64,000 nucleotides of DNA, from assembly GCF_002531575.1 (NCBI RefSeq), contig NZ_NWTI01000005.1:248001-312000 (forward strand), read 5' to 3'. A program made the translations under genes and the position numbers. Source of the DNA: Bradyrhizobium sp. Y36 (lineage in GTDB: Bacteria; Pseudomonadota; Alphaproteobacteria; Rhizobiales; Xanthobacteraceae). How positions within the stretch are numbered: position 1 is the stretch's first letter; each line of letters begins with the position of its first letter. Positions 53,624 to 62,690 of this stretch are shown here, piece after piece. Below the pieces are notes generated by a model. It worked only from the letters and a program-made list of their open reading frames with translations, searched no databases and was not told the DNA's origin.

Positions 53624-54640
53624 ATGAGGAAAGCCTGTCTGGCTTTGCTGCTGGCAGCAAGCGTGACGCCCGCGTTCGCGCAGGACAAGACCTTCGATCT
53701 GAAGATCTCGCACTGGGTGCCGGCCTCGCATCCGCTGCAGAAATCGCTGGAGGACTGGGCCGCCGCGGTCGAGAAGGATTCCGGCGGCACCATCAAGGGC
53801 AAGGTGTTTCCGGCCCAGCAGCTCGGCAAGGCGTTTGACCATTACGACATGGCGCGCGACGGCATTGCCGACGTCACCTACGTCAATCCCGGCTACCAGC
53901 CCGGCCGCTTCCCGATCATCGGCGCCGGCGAATTGCCGTTCCTGATCTCCGACGCCAAGGGCGGCTCGATGGGCCTCGACGCCTGGTATCGCAAATATGC
54001 CGAGAAGGAGATGAAGGACGTCAAATACTGCCTCGCCTTCGTCCACTCGCCCTCCTCCTTCCATTCCAAGACCAAGAAGATCGTGATGCCGGAGGACGTG
54101 AAGGGCATGAAGATCCGCCCGGCGCACGCCACCATGGCGAACTTCGTGACCTCGCTCGGCGGCACCAACGTTCAGTCCTCGGCACCGGAGGTGCGCGACA
54201 TCATCGAGCGCGGCGTCGCGGACGGCGTCACCTTCCCCTGGGGCTCCCTCGTGCTGTTCGGCATCGACAAGGTGACCAAATACGACATGGAGGCGCCGCT
54301 CTACACCACGACCTTCGTGTTCGTGATCAACAAGGACAAGTACAATGCGATGTCCGACAAGCAGAAGGCCGCGATCGACAAGAACTGCTCGGTCGAGATG
54401 GCGGGCGTGGTCGGCGAGCACTGGGGCAAGTTCGAGGATGCCGGCATCGACAAGGTGAAGGCAGAGTCCGGCCACGAGGTCTACAAGCTGACGGCGGAAC
54501 AGACCGCGGCCTGGAAGAAGGCCGCCGAGCCGCTGGTGAAGACCTGGGCCGACGGCGCCAAGAAGGGCGGCGCCGATTCCGATGCCGCGCTCACGGAGCT
54601 CAAGGCTTCGCTGAAGAAGTACAACGCGCTGGCGGAGTAG
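53624..54640 (+). CDS. TRAP transporter periplasmic binding protein (DctP family, TarP-like)
   Basis: 338 aa. Signal peptide residues 1-20 (KACLALLLAASVTPAFAQ). The mature part has FDLKISHWVPASHPLQKSLE, KVFPAQQLGKAFDHYDMARD, the DctP helix region MKIRPAHATMANFVTSLGG with the conserved Arg that binds the ligand carboxylate, and GVADGVTFPWGSL. It delivers a carboxylic acid to the QM membrane pair. In R. palustris TarPQM takes up aromatic acids including p-coumarate; the same is inferred. Start ATG 53624 (GGGAGAG upstream), with GTG 53621 possible. Confidence 0.92.
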   Translation: MRKACLALLLAASVTPAFAQDKTFDLKISHWVPASHPLQKSLEDWAAAVEKDSGGTIKGKVFPAQQLGKAFDHYDMARDGIADVTYVNPGYQPGRFPIIGAGELPFLISDAKGGSMGLDAWYRKYAEKEMKDVKYCLAFVHSPSSFHSKTKKIVMPEDVKGMKIRPAHATMANFVTSLGGTNVQSSAPEVRDIIERGVADGVTFPWGSLVLFGIDKVTKYDMEAPLYTTTFVFVINKDKYNAMSDKQKAAIDKNCSVEMAGVVGEHWGKFEDAGIDKVKAESGHEVYKLTAEQTAAWKKAAEPLVKTWADGAKKGGADSDAALTELKASLKKYNALAE

Positions 54641-54729
54641 TCTCTCGTCGAGCGGAACACGGCGGCGAGGGGCATCTCGCCGCCGTTGCTTTGCAAGCGG
54701 ATTGAAGGTGAGGAGCGCGCTGCGCTTCT

Positions 54730-54868
54730 TCCCCCTCTCCCCGCCTGCGAGCAGAGGATTGGGGTGAGGGGGGTCTCCGCGGGGACGCGAGCAGATCTAC
54801 TCGCGGAGAGTCTCCCTCACCCGCCCCGCTTCGCGTGTCGGCCTCTCCCCGCACGCGGGGATAGGCGA
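54730..54868. repeat. Palindromic repeat, family F (CCCCTCTCCCCGC type)
   Basis: About 139 bp: CCCCTCTCCCCGCCTGCGAG and GATTGGGGTGAGGGGGGTCT pair with GAGTCTCCCTCACCCGCCCC and CGGCCTCTCCCCGCACGCGG. It splits the TRAP operon between dctP and dctQ, an unusual place that may lower expression of the membrane genes relative to the receptor. Confidence 0.8.
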
Positions 54869-54896
54869 ACGACCATCGCCAAAGCCGAGATCGGGT

Positions 54897-55433
54897 ATGA
54901 CCGCATTGGACCAGACACATCCCACGAAACGCTCCTGGATGGACCGCATCATCGACACCATCGAATGGATCGCGGCCGGCTTCGTCGGCATCGTCGCGCT
55001 CGACATCTTCCTGTCGGTGCTGCTCCGCAACACGCTGAACTATTCAATCCCCGACAGCTTCGACATCGGCCGCATGCTGCTCGGCATCCTGATCTTCTGG
55101 GGCATCGCGGCGACCTCCTATCGCGGCACCCACATCACGGTGGACCTCGTCTGGGGCAATGTCGGGCCGCGCCATCAGCGCTGGATCGACGTGTTCGCGA
55201 CGCTGGTTCTGCTGTTCGTGGTGACCGTGCAGACCTGGACCTTGTTCGACAAGGTCCGCGGCACCTACAACGACAACGTCCAGACCTTCGACATGCACAT
55301 GCCGACCTGGCCGTTCTTCGCGATCGCGTGGATCGGCGACGCGGCCGCCGTGCTGCTGATCGCGATCCGCACCTACCGGCTGATTTTCCATCCTGAAGAC
55401 ATGCACGACCCCAAATTGAAGGCGACGGAGTAA
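54897..55433 (+). CDS. TRAP transporter small permease (DctQ family, TarQ-like)
   Basis: 178 aa with four TM helices, as typical for DctQ. It shows WIAAGFVGIVALDIFLSVLL, the conserved RGTHITVDLVW motif between helices 2 and 3, and a short cytoplasmic tail. It links receptor and large permease. The large permease gene follows after 2 bp. Confidence 0.92.
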   Translation: MTALDQTHPTKRSWMDRIIDTIEWIAAGFVGIVALDIFLSVLLRNTLNYSIPDSFDIGRMLLGILIFWGIAATSYRGTHITVDLVWGNVGPRHQRWIDVFATLVLLFVVTVQTWTLFDKVRGTYNDNVQTFDMHMPTWPFFAIAWIGDAAAVLLIAIRTYRLIFHPEDMHDPKLKATE

Positions 55434-55435
55434 TC

Positions 55436-56755
55436 ATGAGCACCGATGCCGTCGCCTTAATCGGCTTCGTTTCCCTATTCGTCCTCATGCTGCTGCGCGT
55501 GCCCGTCGGCATGGCCATGGGCCTCGTCGGCGTCTCCGGCTTCGCCTATCTCGTCAACGGCAATGCCGCGCTGAAGCTGGTCGGCCAGACCTCGATGCGG
55601 ACGGTCACCGACTACACCTTCGGCGTCATCCCGATGTTCCTGCTGATGGGCTCGTTCGTGTCCAACTCCGGCATGAGCCGCGAGCTGTTCCGCGCGGCCA
55701 ACGGCTTCGTCGGACATTTGCGCGGCGGCCTCGGCATCGCCACCGTCGGTGCCTGCGGCGGCTTTGCCGCGATCTGCGGCTCGTCGGTCGCAACCGCCGC
55801 GACCTTCTCCGCCGTCGCTTATCCCGAGATGCGCCGGTTCGGCTATCCGCAGTCCTTCGCCACCGGCGTGATCGCGGCGGGCGGCACGCTGGGCGCGATG
55901 CTGCCGCCCTCCACGGTGCTCGCGGTCTACGGCATCATCACCGAGCAGGACATCGGCAAGCTCTTCATCGCCGGCATCATTCCGGGCATCCTGGCGATGT
56001 CCATGTACATGATCACGATCTTCCTGATCGGCTATTTCCGGCCCGACTTCCTGCCCAAGGGCAAGGCGACGCCGTGGCGCGAGCGCTTTGCCGGCCTGAA
56101 GGAGATCTGGGCGCCTGTGCTGCTGTTCATCTTCGTGATCGGCGGCCTCTACGGCCTGCCCTATCTGCCGCGCTTCACCCCGACCGAAGCCGGCGGCGTC
56201 GGCGCCGCGGGTGCGTTCATCATCGGCGTGGTCACGGGCCGGCTCGACCGCGAGAAGATCCTGGCTTCGCTGCTGCAGGCGACGCGCACCGCGGCTGCCG
56301 TGTTCACCGTGCTGATCGGCGCGCTGATCTTCGGCTACTTCCTGACGGTGACGCAGACGCCGCAAAAGGTGACGGAATTCCTCACCGGCCTCGGTCTCGG
56401 CCCCTACGGCGTGCTGGCCCTGATCATGGTGATGTATCTCGTGCTCGGCTGCCTGATGGACGCCATGGCGATGATCATCCTCACCGTGCCGATCATCTTC
56501 CCCGTGATCACGCATTTGGGTTTTGACCCGATCTGGTTCGGCGTCATCATCGTGATGACCGTCGAGCTCGGCCTGATCCACCCGCCGGTCGGAATGAACG
56601 TCTTTGTCATCAAGAGCGTGGTGAAGGACGTCTCCTTCTCCACGATCTTCAAGGGCGTGATCCCCTTCGTGGTCACGGACCTGATCCGCCTCGTGATCCT
56701 GATCGCCTTCCCGCTGCTGGCGACCTGGCTGCCGGCGCGCATGATGGCGAATTGA
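55436..56755 (+). CDS. TRAP transporter large permease (DctM family, TarM-like)
   Basis: 439 aa with about 12 hydrophobic segments. It shows the DctM/SiaM hallmarks: PVGMAMGLVGVSGFAYLVNG, FAAICGSSVATAATFSAVAY, AAGGTLGAMLPPSTVLAVYG, and ELGLIHPPVGMNVFVIKSV. It uses the sodium or proton gradient to move the carboxylate. The DUF3237 gene follows after 12 bp. Confidence 0.94.
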   Translation: MSTDAVALIGFVSLFVLMLLRVPVGMAMGLVGVSGFAYLVNGNAALKLVGQTSMRTVTDYTFGVIPMFLLMGSFVSNSGMSRELFRAANGFVGHLRGGLGIATVGACGGFAAICGSSVATAATFSAVAYPEMRRFGYPQSFATGVIAAGGTLGAMLPPSTVLAVYGIITEQDIGKLFIAGIIPGILAMSMYMITIFLIGYFRPDFLPKGKATPWRERFAGLKEIWAPVLLFIFVIGGLYGLPYLPRFTPTEAGGVGAAGAFIIGVVTGRLDREKILASLLQATRTAAAVFTVLIGALIFGYFLTVTQTPQKVTEFLTGLGLGPYGVLALIMVMYLVLGCLMDAMAMIILTVPIIFPVITHLGFDPIWFGVIIVMTVELGLIHPPVGMNVFVIKSVVKDVSFSTIFKGVIPFVVTDLIRLVILIAFPLLATWLPARMMAN

Positions 56756-56767
56756 CGAGGTGAAGCG

Positions 56768-57229
56768 ATGACCGCACCGACGCTCGAAACCAAATACGTC
56801 TTCACCATCACCGCCCGCATCGGCGACGTCGTCACCGCCGGCGAGACCGGAATCGGCGTTCGCCGCATCATCCCGATCCTCGGCGGCGAGGTGAGCGGCG
56901 CGATATCAGGCAAGGTGCTGCCATTCGGCGCCGACTTCCAGACCATCCGCCCCAACGAGCTGATCGACCTGGAGGCGAAATACGCCTTCGAGACCGACGA
57001 CGGCGCCGTCGTCTATGTCGAGAACAAGGGCATGCGGTTCGGCCCGGTCGAGCTGCTGCAGAAGCTCAAGCGCGGCGAGCCTGTCGATCCCAAGCTGATC
57101 TATTTCCGGACCGTGCCGAAATTCGAGACCGGGCATGAGAAGTATCGCTGGCTGATGGAGCACATCTTTGTCGGCTCGGCCGCGCGCCACGCCGATCGGG
57201 TGGTGATCGATGTCCATCAGGTGATGTGA
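56768..57229 (+). CDS. DUF3237 domain protein
   Basis: 153 aa with no signal peptide. It matches DUF3237: TKYVFTITARIGDVVTAGET, GEVSGAISGKVLPFGADFQT, DLEAKYAFETDDGAVVYVEN, YFRTVPKFETGHEKYRWLME and VIDVHQV at the end. A small beta-barrel family without an assigned reaction, often found next to aromatic-acid transport and degradation genes. It is placed directly after the TRAP permease, on the same transcript, which suggests a catalytic or ligand-handling job in the aromatic pathway. Confidence 0.88.
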   Translation: MTAPTLETKYVFTITARIGDVVTAGETGIGVRRIIPILGGEVSGAISGKVLPFGADFQTIRPNELIDLEAKYAFETDDGAVVYVENKGMRFGPVELLQKLKRGEPVDPKLIYFRTVPKFETGHEKYRWLMEHIFVGSAARHADRVVIDVHQVM

Positions 57230-57484
57230 AGGGCGGCAGCCTTTCAACGCTCTCCACTCGTCGTCCCTGCGAACGCAGGACCCATACCGCGTGATCAATT
57301 GCCGGCGGTCGGAGTACCGAACAATGAGTCACCGCCAAATTCTTCCTTGGGATATGAGTCCCTGCGCCCAGTGAGCGACTGCGCACCAGGCAGGGCGACA
57401 TTGTGTGCGGAGCAGCATTCCGCCCTCCGTCCTTGACTCCACCGGAATTCGTTATACAACATAACTATTCTGATAAGGACGCAA
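57230..57484. repeat. Spacer with degenerate repeat and promoter of the catabolic genes
   Basis: About 255 bp. Left part (57257-57400) is a worn palindromic element with CGTCGTCCCTGCGAACGCAG and TCCCTGCGCCCAGTGAGCGA. The right part is the promoter of the hydratase gene, with TTGACT at 57433-57438 and the GTTAT-N5-ATA site downstream of it. Confidence 0.5.
57451..57466 (+). promoter_or_regulatory. GTTAT-N5-ATA motif, site 3 (hydratase)
   Basis: GTTATACAACATAACT has inverted arms GTTAT / ATAAC with five bases between. It is 18 bp upstream of the hydratase ATG, where a bound repressor would block transcription. Same core as sites 1 and 2. Confidence 0.5.
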
Positions 57485-58294
57485 ATGACACAGGGAAACG
57501 CCGATACCGCGAACGCGGGTGCCTCCGGGCTGCTCCGGATCGAGAGGGCGGACCGGGTTCTGACCGTGGGTCTGAACCGGCCGGCCAAGCGCAATGCGCT
57601 GAACGACGGCATCATCCTGGAGATCGGCGAGTGTTTTGCGTCCCTGCCCGAGGACATCGGCGCGGTCGTCATCCACGGCATCGGCGACCATTTCTCCTCG
57701 GGCCTCGATCTCTCGGAGCTGACCGAGCATGACGCCACCGGCGGGCTGCTCCATTCCCAGATGTGGCACCGGGTGTTCGACCGCATCCAGTACAGCCGCG
57801 TGCCCGTGATCGCGGCGCTCAGGGGCGCGGTGATCGGCGGCGGGCTCGAGCTTGCGTGCTCGGCGCATATCCGCGTCGCCGAACCCTCGACCTATTTCGC
57901 GCTGCCGGAAGGCCAGCGCGGCATCTTCGTCGGCGGCGGCGGCTCGGTGCGGCTGCCGCGGCTGATCGGCGTCGCCAGGATGATGGACATGATGCTGACG
58001 GGCCGCGTCTACAGCGCGACCGAAGGCGCCTCCTACGGCTTCGCGCAATATGTGACGGAAGCCGGCAACGCTCTCGGCAAGGCGATGGAGCTTGCGACCA
58101 AGGTCGCGTCCAACGCGCCGTTGACAAATTTCGCCGTGCTCCAGGCGCTGCCGATGATCGCGGAGGCCAATCCGCAGACCGGCCTGCTGATGGAATCGCT
58201 GATGGCGACCGTCGCGCAGAGCGACAAGGAAGCGAAGCGCAGGATCCGCGAATTCCTCGAACACAAGACCGCAAAGGTAAAGCCGAAATCATGA
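57485..58294 (+). CDS. Enoyl-CoA hydratase / crotonase-family protein (CouA-like)
   Basis: 269 aa. The crotonase fold shows FSSGLDLSEL (oxyanion loop 1), AALRGAVIGGGLELACSAH (oxyanion loop 2 with Glu122) and ALPEGQRGIFVGGGGSVRLP with Glu142. The 20-residue spacing of the two glutamates equals that of Glu144/Glu164 in rat crotonase, so it can hydrate a C=C. In hydroxycinnamoyl-CoA hydratase-lyases the first Glu is replaced, so a plain hydratase is slightly favoured here, although R. palustris CouA does cleave. It overlaps the CoA synthetase gene (ATGA). Confidence 0.9.
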   Translation: MTQGNADTANAGASGLLRIERADRVLTVGLNRPAKRNALNDGIILEIGECFASLPEDIGAVVIHGIGDHFSSGLDLSELTEHDATGGLLHSQMWHRVFDRIQYSRVPVIAALRGAVIGGGLELACSAHIRVAEPSTYFALPEGQRGIFVGGGGSVRLPRLIGVARMMDMMLTGRVYSATEGASYGFAQYVTEAGNALGKAMELATKVASNAPLTNFAVLQALPMIAEANPQTGLLMESLMATVAQSDKEAKRRIREFLEHKTAKVKPKS

Positions 58295-60174
58295 GCGCGC
58301 AGCCGTCCTCTTCCAGCATGGAGCGCGGCGCGAGCACTTTCCCGCTGCGGCCCATTTCGTTCGGCGATCCCGCCGTCAACATCGAACGCCGCGACGACGG
58401 TACGATCTATCTCCGGCCGACGCAGCCGCTCGGCGACTATCCGGTCCGCATCACCGACCGCCTGCATCACTGGGCCAACACCACGCCGGACCGCGTCTTC
58501 ATGGCCGAGCGCGAAGGCGGCCGCGGTTGGCGCAAGATCAGCTATGCCGAACTGCTGGTCGCCAGCCGGCACATCGCATCCGGCCTGATCGCGCGCGGCC
58601 TGTCGGCGGAGCGGCCGGTCGTCATCCTCTCCGGCAATTCGATCGACCACGCCCTGCTCGCGTTCGGCGCGTTCTATGCCGGCATTCCGTTCTGCCCGGT
58701 GTCGCCGGCCTATTCGCTGGTGTCGAAGGATTACGGCAAGCTGTCCTATCTGATGAAGCTCTTGACGCCCGGCCTCGTCTTCGCCGAGGACGCCGACAAG
58801 TTCGCCGACGCGCTCGCCGCCAACGTCTCGCTCGGCACCGAGATCGCCGCATCCTATGGCCGCGTGCCGGGCCGCGACGTCACCCTGCTCGCCGATCTCA
58901 TGGCAACGCCGATCCGCAGCGATCTCGACGACGTCCACGGCAGGATCGGCCCCGACACGATCGCGAAATTCCTGCTGACCTCGGGCTCGACCGGCAATCC
59001 GAAAGCCGTCATCAACACCCAGCGCATGATCTGCGCCAACCAGGTGATGCTGCGCGAGACGCTCGCCTTCCTCAAGGACGAGCCGCCCGTCATCATCGAC
59101 TGGTTGCCGTGGAATCACACCTTTGGCGGCAACCACAATATCGGGCTGACGCTCTACAACGGCGGCTCGATGTATCTGGACGCCGGCAAGCCGATGCCCG
59201 GCGGCATCGAGGAGACGGTGCGCAATCTCCAGGAGATCTCGCCGACGGTCTATTTCAACGTGCCGAAGGGCTATGAATCGCTGCTGCCTTATTTGCGCGA
59301 TGATCAGGGCCTGCGCGCAAAGTTCTTCGACCGCCTGCACGCGATGTTCTTCTCGGGCGCCGCGCTCTCGCCGTTCATCTGGGACAGCCTCGACGAGCTC
59401 GCGGTGAAGGAAAAAGGCTATCGTGTGCCGATGCTGACCGGTCTCGGCGCGACCGAGACCGCGCCGTTCTTCATGTCGGTCAATCCGCGCACCAGCCGAT
59501 CCGGCCATGTCGGCCTTCCCGTGTCCGGCAACGATGCCAAGCTGGTGCCGAACAACGGCAAGCTGGAAGTGCGCGCCAAGGGACCGAACGTGATGCCCGG
59601 TTACTGGCGCCAAGCCGATATCACCGCAAAATCCTTCGACGAGGAAGGATTTTACAAGATGGGCGACGCGCTCAAGCCCGCCGATCCCGACGATTTCAAC
59701 GCCGGCTTCGATTTCGACGGCCGTGTCGGTGAAGACTTCAAGCTCGCCAGCGGCACCTGGGTCAGCGTCGGCCCCTTACGCGCGCGCCTCACGGCGGCCT
59801 GCGCACCGCTGGTACGCGACGTCGTCATTGCCGGCATCAACCGTGACGAGGTCTCCGCGCTGGTCGTGCTCGACCTCGACGGCTGCCGGCTGATCAACCC
59901 GACGCTGCCGACCGACGATCTCCTCGTTGCGACGCGCGACCGGCTGGTCCGCGAAGCCTTCCGCGAGCGCCTGACCCGTTTCCTCGGCCAGGCCACGGGC
60001 TCCTCGACCCGGATCACGCGCGCCATCCTGATGGACACGCCGCTCTCGATCGACAAGGGCGAGGTCACCGACAAGGGTTCGATCAACCAGCGCGCTGTGC
60101 TCGAGCACCGCACCGAATTGATCGAGGAGCTCTACGCTGCCAATCCGTCCAACCGTGTGATATCGGTCGGATAA
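58291..60174 (+). CDS. Feruloyl/p-coumaroyl-CoA synthetase
   Basis: 627 aa ANL-superfamily ligase that activates a hydroxycinnamate with ATP and CoA. P-loop [16 protein letters not shown] near residue 230, [20 protein letters not shown] (a signature of feruloyl-CoA synthases), [16 protein letters not shown] (motif A5), [20 protein letters not shown] and [21 protein letters not shown]. palustris CouB is the functional analogue. It lies in the run hydratase, ligase, dehydrogenase, thioesterase, receptor, all on one strand, so it is part of one operon. Confidence 0.93.
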   Translation: MSAQPSSSSMERGASTFPLRPISFGDPAVNIERRDDGTIYLRPTQPLGDYPVRITDRLHHWANTTPDRVFMAEREGGRGWRKISYAELLVASRHIASGLIARGLSAERPVVILSGNSIDHALLAFGAFYAGIPFCPVSPAYSLVSKDYGKLSYLMKLLTPGLVFAEDADKFADALAANVSLGTEIAASYGRVPGRDVTLLADLMATPIRSDLDDVHGRIGPDTIAKFLLTSGSTGNPKAVINTQRMICANQVMLRETLAFLKDEPPVIIDWLPWNHTFGGNHNIGLTLYNGGSMYLDAGKPMPGGIEETVRNLQEISPTVYFNVPKGYESLLPYLRDDQGLRAKFFDRLHAMFFSGAALSPFIWDSLDELAVKEKGYRVPMLTGLGATETAPFFMSVNPRTSRSGHVGLPVSGNDAKLVPNNGKLEVRAKGPNVMPGYWRQADITAKSFDEEGFYKMGDALKPADPDDFNAGFDFDGRVGEDFKLASGTWVSVGPLRARLTAACAPLVRDVVIAGINRDEVSALVVLDLDGCRLINPTLPTDDLLVATRDRLVREAFRERLTRFLGQATGSSTRITRAILMDTPLSIDKGEVTDKGSINQRAVLEHRTELIEELYAANPSNRVISVG

Positions 60175-60200
60175 GAAAATCACCGCACCAGGAGAACGCC

Positions 60201-60962
60201 ATGTTGTTGAAGGATCAGGCAGCCATCGTCACCGGCGGCGCATCGGGACTGGGGGCGGCCACCGCGCGAAAGCTGGCGGCGCAGGGCGCCAAGGTCGCGG
60301 TGTTCGACCTCAATGCCAAGCTTGCCGAAACCGTCGCCGCCGACATCAAGGGTGTCGCGATCACCTGCGACGTCTCCGATGCCGCTTCCGCTGAAGCTGC
60401 GATCGCGCAGGCGATCAAGGCCGTTGGCGCACCGCGCGTGCTGGTCAATTGCGCCGGCATCGGCGTTGCCAAGCGCGTGGTCGGCCGCGACGGCCCGATG
60501 GCGCTCGCAGACTTCGACAAGGTGATCAAGGTCAACCTCATCGGCACCTTCAACATGCTGCGCCTTGCCGCGACCGAGATGTCCAAGCTCGAGCCGCAGG
60601 CGACCGGCGAGCGCGGCGTCATCATCAACACCGCCTCGGTTGCCGCCTATGACGGCCAGATCGGCCAATCCGCCTATTCGGCCTCCAAGGGCGGCATCGT
60701 CGGCATGACGCTGCCGATCGCGCGCGAGCTGGCGCAGTTCGGCGTCCGCGTGCTGACCATTGCGCCCGGCCTGTTCCTGACGCCGCTGCTGGCGAACCTG
60801 CCGCAGGAAGCCCAGGACTCGCTCGCCGCCGCGATCCCCTTCCCGCGCCGGCTCGGCAACGCCGACGAGTTCGCCGCGCTCGCCCTGCACATGGTCGAGA
60901 ATTCGTACCTCAACGGCGAAGTGGTGCGCCTCGACGGCTCGCTGCGCATGGCGCCGAAGTAA
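60201..60962 (+). CDS. SDR-family 3-hydroxyacyl-CoA dehydrogenase
   Basis: 253 aa. The sequence resembles type II 3-hydroxyacyl-CoA dehydrogenase (HSD17B10-like): [20 protein letters not shown] (NAD loop), [40 protein letters not shown], catalytic YSASKGG and [20 protein letters not shown], then [20 protein letters not shown]. It would oxidise 3-hydroxy-3-(4-hydroxyphenyl)propanoyl-CoA to the 3-oxo form. GGAGAACGCC precedes the ATG. Confidence 0.9.
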   Translation: MLLKDQAAIVTGGASGLGAATARKLAAQGAKVAVFDLNAKLAETVAADIKGVAITCDVSDAASAEAAIAQAIKAVGAPRVLVNCAGIGVAKRVVGRDGPMALADFDKVIKVNLIGTFNMLRLAATEMSKLEPQATGERGVIINTASVAAYDGQIGQSAYSASKGGIVGMTLPIARELAQFGVRVLTIAPGLFLTPLLANLPQEAQDSLAAAIPFPRRLGNADEFAALALHMVENSYLNGEVVRLDGSLRMAPK

Positions 60963-60974
60963 GGCAACAATCGC

Positions 60975-61394
60975 ATGTTCGTGAACCGGCGCGAGGTCCA
61001 GATCCAGTGGGGTGATTGCGACCCCGCCAATATCGTCTACTACCCGCGCTATTTCGCGATGTTCGACGATTCGACCTCGACCCTGTTCGAGGTCGCCGGC
61101 TTCTCCAAGCAGGACCTGGTCCGCAAATACGGCCTGGTGGGCATCCCCATGGTCGACACGCGGTCCAAGTTCTACATCCCCTCGACCTATGGCGACTGGA
61201 TCACCATCGAGACCAGAATCGAGAGCATCAAGCGCTCGAGCTTCGAGGTGAAGCACAACGTCTACAAGGGCGAGGCGCTGGCGATCGAGGGGTTCGAGAC
61301 CCGCGTCCTGGTCGGCCGCGATCCCGTTAACCCCGACAAGCTGAAATCGGCACCATTCCCGGCGGAAATGGTAGCCAAATTCACGGGAAGCTAA
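60975..61394 (+). CDS. 4-hydroxybenzoyl-CoA thioesterase-like protein
   Basis: 139 aa hot-dog fold. VQIQWGDCDPANIVYYPRYF carries the catalytic Asp16, equivalent to Asp17 of Pseudomonas 4-HBA-CoA thioesterase, within the conserved CDP-x-x-I-V-x-YP block. It would release free 4-hydroxybenzoate, the substrate of PobA. The gene follows the dehydrogenase after 12 bp. A weak stem of G5/C5 at 61415-61432 lies between it and the receptor gene. Confidence 0.9.
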   Translation: MFVNRREVQIQWGDCDPANIVYYPRYFAMFDDSTSTLFEVAGFSKQDLVRKYGLVGIPMVDTRSKFYIPSTYGDWITIETRIESIKRSSFEVKHNVYKGEALAIEGFETRVLVGRDPVNPDKLKSAPFPAEMVAKFTGS

Positions 61395-61472
61395 ATCGCC
61401 GCATCACCAAAAGAGGGGGCTGAATTACCCCCCGATTTCTGCTTTCAAAGAAACACGTCAAGGGAGGAATAC

Positions 61473-62624
61473 ATGAAACGCTTTTACCTGACCGCCGCCA
61501 TCGCGGCGGCAACGCTTGCCTTGCCGGCGCTGCCCGCGCTGGCCCAGACCGCCGAAGTCACCATCGGCATCACCACCACCACGACCGGCCCGGGCGCAGC
61601 CCTCGGCATTCCCGAGCGCAACGCGCTCGAATTCGTGCCGAAGGAAATCGGCGGCGTGCCACTGAAGGTGATCGTGCTCGACGACGGCGGCGATCCCACC
61701 ACCGCGACCACCAACGCCCGACGCTTCGTGACCGAATCCAAGGCCGACATCATCATGGGCTCGGCGCTGACGCCGCCGACCATCGCGGTCTCCAACGTCG
61801 CCAACGAAGCCGGCATCCCGCATTTCGGCCTCGCGCCGTTCCCGATCACGCCCGAGCGCATGAAGTGGTCGGTGGCGATGCCGCAGCCGATTCCGATCGT
61901 CGGCAAGGTGCTGTACGACCACATGAAGGCCAAGGGCGTGAAGACGCTCGGCTATATCGGCTATTCCGACTCCTATGGCGACCTCTGGTTCAACGATTTG
62001 AAGGCGCAGGCCGTGCCGATGGGCATGACCATCGTCGACGAGGAGCGCTTCGCCCGTCCCGACACCTCGGTGACCGGACAGGTTCTGAAGCTCGTTGCCG
62101 CCAATCCCGACGCGATCCTGGTCGGCGCTTCCGGCACCGCCGCCGCACTGCCGCAGACCGAGCTGCGCGAGCGCGGCTACAAGGGCCTGATCTACCAGAC
62201 CCACGGCGCCGCCAGCATGGATTTCATCCGCATCGCCGGCAAGGCGGCGGAAGGCGTGCTGATGGCCTCGGGCCCCGTGATGGATCCGGAGGATCAGCCG
62301 GATAGCGCGCTCACCAAGAAGCCGGGCCTCGCGCTCAACGCGGCCTATGAGGCCAAGTACGGCCCGAACAGCCGCAGCCAGTTCGCCGGCCATTCCTACG
62401 ATGCGTTCGAGATCCTCAAGCGCATCATTCCGGTGGCGCTGAAGACGGCCAAGCCCGGCACGCCGGAATTCCGCGAAGCGATCCGCCAGGCATTGCTGTC
62501 GGAGAAGGACCTCGCGGCCAGCCAGGGCGTCTACAACTTCACCGAAAAGGACCGCTACGGCGTCGACGAGCGCGCCCGCATCCTGCTGACGGTGAAGGAC
62601 GGCAAGTACTCGCTGGTGAAGTAA
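61473..62624 (+). CDS. Aromatic-acid ABC transporter binding protein (CouP-like)
   Basis: 383 aa type I periplasmic-binding protein. Signal peptide residues 1-24 (AIAAATLALPALPALAQ). The mature part has AEVTIGITTTTTGPGAALGI, then VLDDGGDPTTATTNARRFV and KTLGYIGYSDSYGDLWFNDL; overall layout differs from the three receptors at 39-44 kb. GGGAGGAATAC precedes the ATG. It lies at the end of the catabolic operon, 12 kb from the permease/ATPase genes 46070-49615, which lack a receptor. In R. palustris CouP binds hydroxycinnamates. Confidence 0.9.
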   Translation: MKRFYLTAAIAAATLALPALPALAQTAEVTIGITTTTTGPGAALGIPERNALEFVPKEIGGVPLKVIVLDDGGDPTTATTNARRFVTESKADIIMGSALTPPTIAVSNVANEAGIPHFGLAPFPITPERMKWSVAMPQPIPIVGKVLYDHMKAKGVKTLGYIGYSDSYGDLWFNDLKAQAVPMGMTIVDEERFARPDTSVTGQVLKLVAANPDAILVGASGTAAALPQTELRERGYKGLIYQTHGAASMDFIRIAGKAAEGVLMASGPVMDPEDQPDSALTKKPGLALNAAYEAKYGPNSRSQFAGHSYDAFEILKRIIPVALKTAKPGTPEFREAIRQALLSEKDLAASQGVYNFTEKDRYGVDERARILLTVKDGKYSLVK

Positions 62625-62647
62625 GCGCGCGCGAGACGTAGATGACG

Positions 62648-62672
62648 AGAGCCGGCCCTATGGGCCGGCTCT
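62648..62672 (+). terminator. Intrinsic terminator of the coumarate operon
   Basis: Perfect 11-bp stem AGAGCCGGCCC / GGGCCGGCTCT with a TAT loop, followed by TTTGTTTT, 23 bp past the receptor stop. It also faces the GST gene, which ends at 62691. Confidence 0.92.
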
Positions 62673-62690
62673 TTTGTTTTCAGATGACCG

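Noticed and set aside
57763..58290. Extension of the CoA-synthetase frame into the hydratase gene
   Set aside because: Low-complexity Arg/Gly-rich translation overlapping the real hydratase; the ATG at 58291 overlaps its stop as in a coupled operon.
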